Part shown: piece by piece, positions 1-9,940 of the stretch | Layout: each line of letters opens with the position of its first letter | Numbering within the stretch: position 1 is the stretch's first letter | Assembly: GCF_004681965.1 (NCBI RefSeq) | Contig: NZ_SMLL01000005.1 | Coordinates: 186,001 to 250,000, forward strand | Source: Ramlibacter rhizophilus | GTDB taxonomy: Bacteria > Pseudomonadota > Gammaproteobacteria > Burkholderiales > Burkholderiaceae_C | Direction: 5' to 3' | Length of the DNA stretch: 64,000 bases | Position numbers and translations under genes: made by a program | Notes under the pieces: model-generated | Seen by the model: only the letters and a program-made list of their open reading frames with translations | Database searches by the model: none | Told to the model about the DNA's origin: nothing

Positions 1-450
1 GCCGCCGGCGCAGGCACCGGTCACGGCCGCCAGGGACTTCAGGCCCTCGTTGCGCGAGGAGTCCTCCAGGCCGTTGCGGGTCTCGTTGGTGAACTTGCAG
101 AAGTTGACCTTCCAGGCATGCGAGGACAGGCCCAGCATGTAGATGTTGGCGCCCGAGCACCAGATGCGGTCCTTGCCCGATTCGAACACCACCACCTTGA
201 CCTGCGGGTGCTCGAAACGGATGCGGTTGAGGGCGTCGTGCAGCTCGATGTCCACGCCCAGGTCGTAGCTATTGAGCTTGAGCTTGTAGCCGGGCTTGAT
301 GCCGCCGTCCTCGTTGATGTCCAGCTTCAGGCGGGCCACGTCGCCTTCGACGCTCAGGCTCCAGTGCTGGTAGTTGCCGGGGTGGGTGGCAAAGCTCACC
401 AGCTCGCGGTCGCCCTGCTTGAACAGAAGGGGCTCGGTCATTGCATTCAT
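1..450 (-). CDS. boxC: Benzoyl-CoA-dihydrodiol lyase BoxC, N-terminal part (runs off window)
   Basis: Only the first 150 codons are present; the gene continues past base 1. BoxC opens the ring of 2,3-dihydro-2,3-dihydroxybenzoyl-CoA (or its epoxide form) in the aerobic benzoyl-CoA pathway in the cytoplasm. The translation (MNAMTEPLLFKQ, GNYQHWSLSVEGDVA, GGIKPGYKLKLNSYDLGVD, DRIWCSGANIYMLG) has the crotonase-like N-terminal fold and reads like BoxC. The ATG at 450 is preceded by AGGAGA at 6-nt spacing; a second ATG three codons in is less well placed. boxR lies just upstream on the same strand, and benzoate-CoA ligase is across the divergent promoter. boxB and boxA are expected beyond the left edge but cannot be seen. 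Confidence 0.88.
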   Translation of the reverse strand, partial: MNAMTEPLLFKQGDRELVSFATHPGNYQHWSLSVEGDVARLKLDINEDGGIKPGYKLKLNSYDLGVDIELHDALNRIRFEHPQVKVVVFESGKDRIWCSGANIYMLGLSSHAWKVNFCKFTNETRNGLEDSSRNEGLKSLAAVTGACAGG

Positions 451-548
451 CGCTGTCTCCTGGGGGTGTGTGAACCGCCTGCTGCCGCTGCGGCGGGCCC
501 GCGCCACGAGGACGCGTGCCCGGCCCGCCCGGCCGGCACGGCGGGGGG

Positions 549-1484
549 TCAACTGGAAGTGGTTTCGGGGTTGCTGCGCGGCGCGCGGGCCTGGGGCACC
601 GCACGCTCGAGGTCCTTGAGGGATTGCTTGACGCTGCGCGCGGCCGTGTCCACCACCGCGTCGGCGCGTGCGTACAGGTCTTCGCGGCTGGCGAGGATGC
701 GGCGGATGTCCTCCATCGCCTCGGTCATCGCGCCATTGGCGGTGACGCCATCGCGGTGGCCATGGAAGGGACGCAGGTCGCCCTGCGCCACCACCCGGCT
801 CATGTGCTCCTGCGGGCTGGCCTTGAGCCACACGCAGTAGAAGCGGCTTTGCAGCAGCTCGAAGGTGTCGCGCTCGCTCACGATGCTGCCGCCGGTGGTC
901 ATGACCACGCCGTCGGGGTTGTCGTCGGCGATGCGCATCAAGGCCCGGCGCTCGTAGCGGCGGTAGCCAGCCTGCCCGTGCAGCAGCAGGATCTCGTTCA
1001 TGCTGGTGCCGGCCTCGCGCTCGATCTCGCGGTCCAGCTCCACGAAGGAAACGCCGCGCTGCGCGGCCAGCTGCGCGCCCAGCGTGCTCTTGCCGGCGCC
1101 GCGCAGGCCGATGAGGGCGATGCGCTGCTCGCGCCCGCGCTCGTCGGCCACGGCGAACTGTGAAGCCAGGCTTGCATGAGCCTGCTCGAGCTGCGCATCG
1201 TCCAGTCGCGCGAGAAGGACCTGCACGCGCGCCAGCGCCGGGCGGGGCGCGTCCTGCAGCAGCTCCAGGATGCTGATGTTCAGGGCGCGCGCGGCCGCTT
1301 CCAGCGAGTTGATGGAGACGTTGCCCTTGCCGCTTTCCACGTCGGCCAGGAAGCGCTCGGACAGGCCCGAGTCGGCTGCGAGCTGCCGCCGCGTCATGCC
1401 GCGCCGGGCCCGCCAGGCACGCACGCGCGCCCCCAGTTCGGCCAGGGTGGCACGGGAGGCGTCGGGGTCGGTGGTGAGCTGCAT
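549..1484 (-). CDS. boxR: BoxR transcriptional regulator (XRE helix-turn-helix plus shikimate-kinase-like domain)
   Basis: 311 residues. An N-terminal XRE-type helix-turn-helix (LGARVRAWRARRGMTRRQLA through GKGNVSINSLEAAARAL, about residues 12-70) is followed by a shikimate-kinase-like domain with a P-loop GLRGAGKST near residue 130. This architecture is that of BoxR/BzdR, repressors of benzoate catabolism that sense benzoyl-CoA through the kinase-like domain. It is therefore not a shikimate pathway enzyme. I start at the ATG at 1484. A TTG at 1520 would add 12 residues, but it lies almost on the predicted transcription start of the promoter at 1530-1557. boxC follows downstream on the same strand after 98 bases. 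Confidence 0.88.
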   Translation of the reverse strand: MQLTTDPDASRATLAELGARVRAWRARRGMTRRQLAADSGLSERFLADVESGKGNVSINSLEAAARALNISILELLQDAPRPALARVQVLLARLDDAQLEQAHASLASQFAVADERGREQRIALIGLRGAGKSTLGAQLAAQRGVSFVELDREIEREAGTSMNEILLLHGQAGYRRYERRALMRIADDNPDGVVMTTGGSIVSERDTFELLQSRFYCVWLKASPQEHMSRVVAQGDLRPFHGHRDGVTANGAMTEAMEDIRRILASREDLYARADAVVDTAARSVKQSLKDLERAVPQARAPRSNPETTSS

Positions 1485-1525
1485 GGCGGATTTTTTTCGG
1501 CGGGGCTTGCGCCGCGTCAAGTGCC

Positions 1526-1557
1526 TTGCACTATACTGCCTGCAAACAGGGTGTCAA
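1526..1557 (-). promoter_or_regulatory. boxR promoter with overlapping TTGCA-N10-TGCAA palindrome
   Basis: Read on the minus strand, TTGACA (1557-1552) and TATAGT (1535-1530) are separated by 16 bases, a strong sigma-70-type promoter. A perfect inverted repeat, TTGCA (1526-1530) and TGCAA (1541-1545), covers the -10 element, and a third TGCA lies at 1567-1570. TGCA-containing repeats are, as I recall, the binding sites of BoxR/BzdR proteins, so autoregulation and control of the divergent gene are likely. On the plus strand TATACT (1532-1537) could be the -10 for the flavodoxin-ligase transcript, though no good -35 precedes it. Confidence 0.7.
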
Positions 1558-1593
1558 GCAGTTTACTGCATCCGACCTTCGGAGATGTGAAGG

Positions 1594-2064
1594 ATGAAGC
1601 TGAAGATCCTGGTCGGAACGATGACCAGTACCGCCGATGACGTTGCACAGGCGATCCAGATGGACTGCGCCGATCTGGTGGACGAGATCGAGGTGTGCCT
1701 GATGGACGGCCTGGACATCAGCGCCTTCGACGAAGATGCACTTTATCTCATCTGCTCGTCTACTTACGGCTCGGGCGACGTGCCCGACAACGCGTACGAG
1801 CTGTACGACTCGCTGGACACCGCGCCGCGTTACCTCGGGCACGTGCGCTACGGCGTCATCGCCCTGGGCGACAGCGGCTACGCCCAGACCTTCTGCTTCG
1901 GCGGCAAGAAGTTCGACCAGCGCCTGAGCGACCTGGGCGCGCGCCGCATCGGCGAGGTCTGGTGCCACGATGCCAGCGAAGGAACCATGGCAGAGGCCGA
2001 AGGCGCCGCCTGGTGCCGCGAGTGGTTGCAGCTCGCGCTGCGCCCGGCAGGCGCCCCGGCCTGA
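1594..2064 (+). CDS. Flavodoxin-domain protein
   Basis: 156 residues, about the size of a single flavodoxin domain. The N-terminal phosphate loop ([12 protein letters not shown], residues 7-18), the [12 protein letters not shown] loop and the [17 protein letters not shown] loop match FMN-binding positions of MioC/flavodoxin-type domains. It probably carries electrons. The divergent box pathway includes the BoxAB epoxidase, which needs reductant, so support of that enzyme is plausible but inferred from position only. The gene starts 36 bases past the TGCA cluster and is followed after 30 bases by benzoate-CoA ligase, so the two are probably co-transcribed. Confidence 0.75.
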   Translation: MKLKILVGTMTSTADDVAQAIQMDCADLVDEIEVCLMDGLDISAFDEDALYLICSSTYGSGDVPDNAYELYDSLDTAPRYLGHVRYGVIALGDSGYAQTFCFGGKKFDQRLSDLGARRIGEVWCHDASEGTMAEAEGAAWCREWLQLALRPAGAPA

Positions 2065-2094
2065 ACCCGCCCACGAGACAGTGAGGAGACACGC

Positions 2095-3669
<1,575 letters not shown>

Positions 3670-3793
3670 AGGCGGCCGTGAGGGTTAGCCATGTGCCGCC
3701 CAAGGCCGCCCATCGGGTAAAAACGTCGCCACCGCACAGCCCGCCGTGTCAACGGGCGGCGCTGAAAGAATCATCCAACTCCAAGGAGACTCC

Positions 3794-4981
3794 ATGACCA
3801 CTCGCCGACTCGTCCTCTCCCGCGGCGCCGCCCTGGTGGGCGCCGCCTCCACGGGCCTGCTCTTGCCGCAGATCGTGCGCGCGCAGTCCGACCGCATCCG
3901 CGTCGGCCTGATGCTGCCCTACACCGGCACCTTCGCCCAGCTGGGCGTGGCCATCGAGAACGGCGTGCGCATGGCCATCGACGAGAAGGGCGGCAAGCTC
4001 GGCGGCCGCACCATCGAATGGTTCAAGGTCGATGACGAATCCGAGCCCTCCAAGGGCGTCGAGAACGCGCAGCGCCTCGTGCAGCGCGACAAGGTGGACA
4101 TCCTCGTCGGCACCGTGCACTCGGGCGTGCAGATGGGCATCCATCGCGTGGTGCGCGGCACGGACGTGCTCAACATCATCCCCAACGCCGGCGTGCATGC
4201 GGCCACGCGCGCCCTGTGCGCGCCCAACGTGTTCCGCACCTCGTTCACCAACAGCCAGCCCACGCTGGCCCTGGGCAAGCCCATGATGGACAAGGGCCTC
4301 AAGCGCGCCGTCTGGATTTCCTGGAAGTACGCCGCCGGCGAAGAGGCCTTCGAAGGTTTCAAGGACAGCTACACCAAGGCCGGCGGCACCATCGTCAAGG
4401 AGCTGTCGCTGCCCTTCCCCAACGTCGAGTTCCAGGCCCTGCTGACCGAAATCGCCTCGATCAAGCCCGATGCGGTGGCCTGCTTCTTCGCGGGCGGCGG
4501 CGCCGCCAAGTTCATGCGCGACTACGCCGCCGCGGGCCTGAAGGACAGCATCCCGCTGTGGGGCTCGGGCTTCCTGACCGAGGGCGTGCTCGAAGCCGCC
4601 GGTCCGGCCGCCGAGGGCGTCATGACGACCATGCACTACGCCGACTCGCTGGACACGCCGCGCAACAAGCAGTTCCGCCTGGAGTACGCCAAGGCCTTCC
4701 GCATGCAGCCCGACGTGTACGCGGTGCAGGGCTACGACTCCGGCCAGGTGCTGGTGCAGGCGCTGGCCGCCGTCAAGGGTGACACCAGCAACAAGAAGGC
4801 GCTGTACCAGGCCGTCGAGAAACAGGCGGTGGACAGCCCGCGCGGCCGCTGGACCTTCAGCAACTCGCACAACCCCATCCAGGACTTCTACCTTCGCCGC
4901 GTCGAGAACAAGGACAACAAGGTGATCGGCATCGCCGCCCGCAACCTCGCCGATTCCGGCGCCGGCTGCCGCATGGCCTGA
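3794..4981 (+). CDS. ABC transporter substrate-binding protein, branched-chain amino acid/aromatic type (probable benzoate uptake)
   Basis: 395 residues. A twin-arginine-like signal (MTTRRLVLSRGAALVGAAS, cleavage after VRA) precedes a type I periplasmic binding fold (RIRVGLMLPYTGTFAQLG). The start at 3794 has AAGGAGA 6 bases upstream; an upstream in-frame start at 3746 lacks one. It is the binding protein for the four-gene permease/ATPase set that follows, and its place after benzoate-CoA ligase suggests benzoate or a related aromatic acid as ligand. A terminator-like hairpin follows the stop, which would make this protein more abundant than the membrane subunits. Confidence 0.85.
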   Translation: MTTRRLVLSRGAALVGAASTGLLLPQIVRAQSDRIRVGLMLPYTGTFAQLGVAIENGVRMAIDEKGGKLGGRTIEWFKVDDESEPSKGVENAQRLVQRDKVDILVGTVHSGVQMGIHRVVRGTDVLNIIPNAGVHAATRALCAPNVFRTSFTNSQPTLALGKPMMDKGLKRAVWISWKYAAGEEAFEGFKDSYTKAGGTIVKELSLPFPNVEFQALLTEIASIKPDAVACFFAGGGAAKFMRDYAAAGLKDSIPLWGSGFLTEGVLEAAGPAAEGVMTTMHYADSLDTPRNKQFRLEYAKAFRMQPDVYAVQGYDSGQVLVQALAAVKGDTSNKKALYQAVEKQAVDSPRGRWTFSNSHNPIQDFYLRRVENKDNKVIGIAARNLADSGAGCRMA

Positions 4982-5026
4982 GCGAAGGTCGCGCGCCCTT
5001 GGATCGCGCGACAATCGCTCGCGCAG

Positions 5027-5054
5027 AGCGGCGGAGCCCTCCGCCGCTTTTTTT
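5027..5054 (+). terminator. Intrinsic terminator or attenuator between binding protein and permease
   Basis: A 10-bp perfect stem (AGCGGCGGAG / CTCCGCCGCT) with a tiny apical loop is followed directly by a run of seven T residues at 5048-5054. It lies 45 bases after the binding-protein stop and 11 bases before the permease start codon. Because the permease genes follow closely on the same strand, partial termination within one operon is more likely than a full stop. Confidence 0.8.
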
Positions 5055-5065
5055 CGCCTGAACCG

Positions 5066-5929
5066 ATGGACCTCGCCAACTTCCTCATTCAACTGCTCAA
5101 CAGCGTCCAGTACGGGCTGCTGCTGTTCATGCTGGCCGCGGGCCTCACGCTGATCTTCGGGATCATGGGCGTCGTCAACCTGGCCCACGGCAGCTTCTAC
5201 ATGCTGGGCGCCTACACCGCCTGGTCGCTCTCCAGCCAGCTCGGAAGCCTGGCGCTGGCCATCGTGCTGGGCACCGTCCTGGCCATCGTGTTCGGGCTGC
5301 TGCTGGAGCGGCTGCTGTTCCGGCATTTCTATGCCCGCGACCACCTGGACCAGGTGCTGCTCACCTTCGGCCTCATCTACATCTTCGAGGAAATGCGTTC
5401 GCTGATCTGGGGCGACGACGTGCACGGCACGCGCGTTCCCGCCCTGCTGTCCGACTCCATTCCCCTGACCGACACCCTCTCCTACCCCGTCTACCGCCTG
5501 TTCATCTCCGGCGTGTGCATCGCCCTGGCCATCGGCCTGTACCTGCTGATCTCCAAGACCCGCCTGGGCATGAAGATCCGCGCCGGCGCCTTCAACCGCG
5601 ACATGGCCGAGGCGCTGGGGATCAACATCCGGCGGCTCTACGCCATCGTCTTCGCACTCGGCGTGGCCCTGGCCGCGATCGCCGGCATGATCGCCTCCCC
5701 CATCTCCAGCGTGTACCCCAACATGGGCTCGCAGGTGCTGATCATGGCCTTCGTGGTGGTGGTCATCGGCGGCATTGGCTCGGTGCGCGGCGCCATGATC
5801 GCGGCCCTGCTGGTCGGCCTGGTGGACACCTTCGGCAAGGTGCTGCTGCCGGCCATGTCCGGCATGCTGGTGTACGTGCTGATGGCTGCCGTCCTGCTGT
5901 GGAAGCCCGAAGGGCTGTTCAAACAATGA
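5066..5929 (+). CDS. ABC transporter permease, LivH type
   Basis: 287 residues, about eight membrane segments, normal for LivH. Typical family motifs are IFGIMGVVNLAHGSFYMLGAY near the N-terminus and the EAA-like loop MAEALGINIRRLYAIVFALG near residue 180. It pairs with the LivM-type permease, whose ATG overlaps this gene's stop (ATGA at 5926-5929), to form the inner-membrane channel of the putative benzoate importer. No clear ribosome binding site is seen at 5066; the terminator hairpin lies immediately upstream. Confidence 0.88.
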   Translation: MDLANFLIQLLNSVQYGLLLFMLAAGLTLIFGIMGVVNLAHGSFYMLGAYTAWSLSSQLGSLALAIVLGTVLAIVFGLLLERLLFRHFYARDHLDQVLLTFGLIYIFEEMRSLIWGDDVHGTRVPALLSDSIPLTDTLSYPVYRLFISGVCIALAIGLYLLISKTRLGMKIRAGAFNRDMAEALGINIRRLYAIVFALGVALAAIAGMIASPISSVYPNMGSQVLIMAFVVVVIGGIGSVRGAMIAALLVGLVDTFGKVLLPAMSGMLVYVLMAAVLLWKPEGLFKQ

Positions 5930-6969
5930 GCGCACCCGTCTCCAACCTCGAAGCCCTGCCGCGCAGCGTGCAGCTGCTGCTGGCCCTGGCCTTCCTCGCG
6001 CTTGCCGCGTTTCCGCTGGTGGGCAGCGACTACTACGCCCAGGTGGTCGCCCGCATGATGATCCTGGCCATCTTCGCCATGAGCCTGGACCTGCTGCAGG
6101 GCGTCACCGGCCTGGTCTCGCTGGGCCATGCGGCCTTCTTCGGCCTGGCCGGCTATGCGCTGGCGTTCATGACGCCCGTGAGCGAACCCGTGAGCCTCTG
6201 GTGGACCCTGCCCGCCGCCGTCGCCGTCTCGGCCCTCGCGGCCCTCGTCATCGGCTTCCTGGTGGTCCGCACGCACGGCATCTACTTCATCATGGTCACG
6301 CTGGCCTTCGCGCAGATGCTGTTCTACGTGTTCTTCGACAGCAAGGCCCTGGGCGGCTCCGACGGCGTGTACGTCAACTTCCGCCCCGTCGCCGGCCTGT
6401 TCGACCTGGAGGACAAGCGCGTCTTCTATTACTTCACCTTCGCCTCCCTGCTGCTGGTGTACGGCTTCCTGCGGCGCCTCCTGTGGAGCCCCTTCGGCCG
6501 GGTGCTGGCGGGCATCCGCGTGAACGAGCACCGCATGCGCGCCATGGGCTACGGCACCTTCGGTTACAAGCTCGCGGCCTTCACGCTGGCCGGCGCGCTG
6601 GCCGGCTTCGCGGGCTACCTCTGGGGCATGCAGTCCGGTTTCATCAACCCCGAGCTGCTCGGCTTCCACCTGAGCGCGCACGCGATCATGATGGTGATCC
6701 TCGGCGGCATGGGCAACTTCGCCGGCGCCATCGTGGGCGCCTTCGCCTTCGAGTACCTGCTGCACTGGTTCAAGGACCTGCCCTATATCGGCGACTTCAA
6801 CACGGGCAAGCACTGGCAGCTGTGGATGGGCCTGTTCATCGTCTTCATCGTGACCTTCGCGCCGCGCGGCCTGCTCGGGCTCCTGGAACGCCTCTTCCGC
6901 GGCCGCTCCGCGGCGCCCGCGCCCGCCGCCGCACCGCCTCGATCGGCCGAACAGGGGGGCCAGCCATGA
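5926..6969 (+). CDS. ABC transporter permease, LivM type
   Basis: 347 residues with many hydrophobic segments. The motifs MSLDLLQGVTGLVSLGHAAFFGLAGYAL and VNEHRMRAMGYGTFGYKLAAFTLAGALAGFAG are characteristic of LivM, the second permease of branched-chain-type importers. The Ala/Pro-rich C-terminal tail (about residues 320-347) is unlike the core and probably faces the cytoplasm. The start overlaps livH by four bases and the stop overlaps the ATPase gene by four bases, so translation is coupled along the operon. Confidence 0.88.
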   Translation: MSAPVSNLEALPRSVQLLLALAFLALAAFPLVGSDYYAQVVARMMILAIFAMSLDLLQGVTGLVSLGHAAFFGLAGYALAFMTPVSEPVSLWWTLPAAVAVSALAALVIGFLVVRTHGIYFIMVTLAFAQMLFYVFFDSKALGGSDGVYVNFRPVAGLFDLEDKRVFYYFTFASLLLVYGFLRRLLWSPFGRVLAGIRVNEHRMRAMGYGTFGYKLAAFTLAGALAGFAGYLWGMQSGFINPELLGFHLSAHAIMMVILGGMGNFAGAIVGAFAFEYLLHWFKDLPYIGDFNTGKHWQLWMGLFIVFIVTFAPRGLLGLLERLFRGRSAAPAPAAAPPRSAEQGGQP

Positions 6970-7715
6970 GCGAGCCCCTCCTGCGCGCCACGCAGCTGAC
7001 CAAGCGCTTCGGCGGCCTGGCGGCCGTGAACGACGTGTCGCTGGACCTGTTCCGCGGCCGCATCCATGCGGTCATCGGGCCCAACGGGGCCGGCAAGTCC
7101 ACGCTGACCAACCTGCTCTCGGGTGACCTGCCGCCCACCACCGGCCGCATCGAGCTGGGGGGCCGCGACGTGACCGGCCGCAAGCCGGAGCGCATCTCGC
7201 GCGCCGGCCTGGGCCGCAGTTACCAGAAGACCAACATCTTCCTGCCCTTCACCGTCTGGGAGAACGTACGCCTGGCCGCGCAATCGCGTGCGCCGCGCGC
7301 CGCGCACTGGCTGGCCCGAGCCACCTCCTTCGCCGACACCAACGCGCGGGCCGAGCGGGCGCTGGAGCTGGCCGGCCTCGCGCCGCGCCGCGACATGGTG
7401 GCCGGCGCCATCAGCCACGGCGAGCAGCGCCAGCTGGAGATCGCCATGACCCTGGCCACCGAGCCCAGCGTGCTCCTGCTGGACGAGCCGCTGGCCGGCA
7501 TGGGCACCGTGGAGGCCGAGCGCATGGTCGCCCTGCTGCAGCGCCTGAAGGTCGAGCACGCGGTGCTGCTGGTGGAGCACGACATGGACGCCGTCTTCGC
7601 CCTGGCGGACCGGCTCACCGTCATGGTCAACGGCCAGGTCATCGCGAGCGGCGAGCCGGCGCAGGTGCGGGCGGACGAAAACGTCCAGGCCGCGTACCTG
7701 GGCGAGGAGCACTGA
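6966..7715 (+). CDS. ABC transporter ATP-binding protein, LivG type
   Basis: 249 residues. Walker A GPNGAGKST near residue 40, a LivG-type region GLGRSYQKTNIFLPFTVWENV, a signature ISHGEQRQLEIAMTLA and Walker B VLLLDEPLAGM are all present. The signature begins SHGEQ rather than SGGQ, common in LivG proteins. Its ATG overlaps the livM stop. It energises the putative benzoate importer together with the LivF-type ATPase that starts directly after its stop codon. Confidence 0.9.
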   Translation: MSEPLLRATQLTKRFGGLAAVNDVSLDLFRGRIHAVIGPNGAGKSTLTNLLSGDLPPTTGRIELGGRDVTGRKPERISRAGLGRSYQKTNIFLPFTVWENVRLAAQSRAPRAAHWLARATSFADTNARAERALELAGLAPRRDMVAGAISHGEQRQLEIAMTLATEPSVLLLDEPLAGMGTVEAERMVALLQRLKVEHAVLLVEHDMDAVFALADRLTVMVNGQVIASGEPAQVRADENVQAAYLGEEH

Positions 7716-8429
7716 ATGAGCGAGTTGCTGATCGACGCACGCGGCCTGCAGACCTACTACGGCCAGAGCCACATCCTGCGCGGCATCGACTTCCGCGTGG
7801 CGCGGGGCGAGACCATCGGCCTCATGGGCCGCAACGGCATGGGCAAGAGCACGCTGCTCAAGAGCCTCATGGGCCTGGTGCGCCCGCGCGAGGGGCGCGT
7901 GCACGTGGCCGGCCGCGACATGACCGGCTGCCGCCCCTACGAGATCGCCCAGCGCGGCATCGCCTACGTGCCCGAGGGGCGGGGCATCTTCGGCAACCTG
8001 AGCGTCACCGAGAACCTCAAGATGGCGGCGCGCCCCGGCACGCGCGGCCAGCGCGACTGGACCTTCGAGCGCGTGCTGGAGACCTTCCCGCGCCTGCAGG
8101 AGCGCCTGAACCACGGCGGCCAGCAGCTCTCGGGCGGCGAGCAGCAGATGCTCACCATCGGCCGCGCGCTCATGACCAATCCCGACGTGCTGATCCTCGA
8201 CGAAGCGACCGAGGGCCTGGCGCCACTCATCGCGCGCGAGATCTGGCGCATCTGCGGCCTCATCCGCGAAAGCGGCATCTCCAGCGTCATCGTGGACAAG
8301 AACTGGAAGCACGTCACGCAGGTCACGGACCGCAACGTGATCCTGGTCAAGGGCGAGGTGGTGTTCGAGGGCAGCTCCGAGCAGCTGCGCAGCCAGCCGC
8401 AGCTGCTGGAGCAGTACCTGGGCGTCTGA
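7716..8429 (+). CDS. ABC transporter ATP-binding protein, LivF type
   Basis: 237 residues, the normal LivF size. Walker A GRNGMGKST, the family-typical YVPEGRGIFGNLSVTENL, signature LSGGEQQMLTIGRAL and Walker B VLILDEATEGL occur in order. The start codon abuts the livG stop. It is the last gene of the benzoate-linked ABC operon. Downstream I see no convincing terminator, only a low-confidence small reading frame on the opposite strand. Confidence 0.9.
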   Translation: MSELLIDARGLQTYYGQSHILRGIDFRVARGETIGLMGRNGMGKSTLLKSLMGLVRPREGRVHVAGRDMTGCRPYEIAQRGIAYVPEGRGIFGNLSVTENLKMAARPGTRGQRDWTFERVLETFPRLQERLNHGGQQLSGGEQQMLTIGRALMTNPDVLILDEATEGLAPLIAREIWRICGLIRESGISSVIVDKNWKHVTQVTDRNVILVKGEVVFEGSSEQLRSQPQLLEQYLGV

Positions 8430-8481
8430 GGGCCGCGCCGAGCAGAGGCGCGTCAGCCCGCGTACGCGACGGCGTCGCGCC

Positions 8482-8697
8482 TCAGGGCCAGCCGGCCCGG
8501 GAGTACGGGCTGCCCCAGCGGTGCGCGAGGATCCGGGCGGTCCGGGACGCGGCGGTCTGCGGGGCGGCAGCCGCACCCGTGCGCCTCGACTTCGCGGCCC
8601 GACGCGGCGTGGCCTCGGCCTCGAGCGGCTGGAACCAGTCGAAAGGCGTGAGCACCTTCGCAGGAGCCTGTGTCTTGGACTTGTGCATCGAATTCAT
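8482..8697 (-). CDS. Possible small hypothetical protein
   Basis: An open frame of 71 residues (MNSMHKSKTQAPAKVLTPFDWFQPLEA...) in the 395-base gap between the LivF-type gene and the Bug gene. It is rich in Ala, Arg and Thr and resembles no family I know. No clear ribosome binding site precedes any of its three possible starts. GC-rich DNA readily produces such frames, so it may be non-coding; the rest of the gap shows no other recognisable feature. Confidence 0.22.
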   Translation of the reverse strand: MNSMHKSKTQAPAKVLTPFDWFQPLEAEATPRRAAKSRRTGAAAAPQTAASRTARILAHRWGSPYSRAGWP

Positions 8698-8824
8698 GTC
8701 CCGCTGCTGAGTAGGCATCCATCATGCGCTCTGACGGAACAGCAGCCTGTCGGACGGCATCGCCCGCGGCCGTCATCTCATCGAAGGACGTCCACGGGGC
8801 CTGTCCCCAGGCCGCGAGCGCGGC

Positions 8825-9790
8825 CTACTTCTTCTGCAGCCGCTTGTTGAGGTCACCGACCGCCTCGTACTCCGTGCGGATGGCCTCCGCCAGCCGGGCC
8901 GGCGGCTCCCATTCCTGCACGATCCCCAGCGGCAGCAGCCGGCTGGCAATGGCGCCGTCCTCGGCGACCTTCTGCAGGGCGGGCACCAGCGTCTGCACCA
9001 CCTCCGAAGGCGTGCCCGCCGGCGCATAGAAGCCGAACCAGATCCCCATCAAATCCTGCTTGTAGCCCAGCTTGGCCAGCGTCGGCACGTCCGGCAGCGC
9101 CGGGTAGGCGCTGGAGATGGCGATGGGCTTGAAGGCGCCGCTCTTCATGTGCGCGCTCACCGCGCCCAGGGCCAGGATCACACCGTCGATCTGCCCGCCC
9201 AGCGCGTCGGTCACGGCCGGCGCGGCCCCCTTGTAGGGGACGGCGAGCAGCTCGATGCCTGCCTGCGTGTTGATCAGCTGCACGCTCAGGTCACCACTGG
9301 AGCCCGCACCGGGGTGGCCGATGCGCACGCTGCGCGGCGACTTCTTCGCGTGAGCGACCAGTTCCTGGAAGGTGTTGTAGGGCGCTTCCTTGCGCACCAC
9401 CAGGAGGGACGGCGTGCGGGTGGTGAGCCCGAGGGGGATGAGGTCCTTCTGCGGGTCGTAGTTGACCGTCTCCGGTTCCATCACGCGGCGGATGGTGAGC
9501 GGGCTGTTCTGCGCGAAGAGCAGCGTGTAGCCGTCCTTCTTCGCGGCCAGCACGTTCTGCACGCCCAGCGAACCGCCCGCGCCGGGCCGGTTGTTCACGA
9601 GGAAGGGAGCATCCAGCTGCTTCTGCAGGGCTTCGGCCATGGCACGCAGGGCCGTGTCGCCGCCGTCGCCTGCGGCCAGCGGGATCACGACGGTGACCGG
9701 GCCGCCGGGGTACTTCTGGGCTTGCGCGGCCAGGGGCAGCGCCGACAGCGTCAGGGCGGCCAGCAGCAGGGTGGCGAGCTTGCGGATCAT
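8825..9790 (-). CDS. Bug-family (tripartite tricarboxylate transporter) solute-binding protein
   Basis: 321 residues with a cleavable signal peptide (LATLLLAALTLSALPLAAQA). The mature start YPGGPVTVVIPLAAGDGGDTALRAMAE and later VNNRPGAGGSLG and GAAPAVTDALGGQID are hallmarks of Bug periplasmic receptors that bind carboxylates. GGAGAC lies 6 bases before the ATG. It is an orphan: no TctA/TctB membrane subunits occur anywhere in the window. It is divergent from the FAD hydroxylase gene, so a shared substrate, perhaps an aromatic acid, is possible but unproven. Confidence 0.88.
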   Translation of the reverse strand: MIRKLATLLLAALTLSALPLAAQAQKYPGGPVTVVIPLAAGDGGDTALRAMAEALQKQLDAPFLVNNRPGAGGSLGVQNVLAAKKDGYTLLFAQNSPLTIRRVMEPETVNYDPQKDLIPLGLTTRTPSLLVVRKEAPYNTFQELVAHAKKSPRSVRIGHPGAGSSGDLSVQLINTQAGIELLAVPYKGAAPAVTDALGGQIDGVILALGAVSAHMKSGAFKPIAISSAYPALPDVPTLAKLGYKQDLMGIWFGFYAPAGTPSEVVQTLVPALQKVAEDGAIASRLLPLGIVQEWEPPARLAEAIRTEYEAVGDLNKRLQKK

Positions 9791-9940
9791 CTTGTCTCCA
9801 TGGTCTGGTGTGGGTGGGAGGTATACGCGGTGACCGGTGGGTCACCAACAGGGTCTCCACTACGGGTTCGTTGCCCGAACGGCCTCGGTGCGTTCGATCA
9901 GCGGACCGGCTGAGGCGCAGGCCGCTGGCATCATGCAGCC

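Noticed and set aside
549..1520. Annotation as shikimate kinase
   Set aside because: The P-loop domain is shikimate-kinase-like, but the N-terminal helix-turn-helix and position between box genes identify BoxR.
3749..5935. 728-residue antisense frame over the first ABC operon
   Set aside because: Composition is typical of shadow frames (His/Gln/Gly-rich) and both genes beneath it have clear family motifs.
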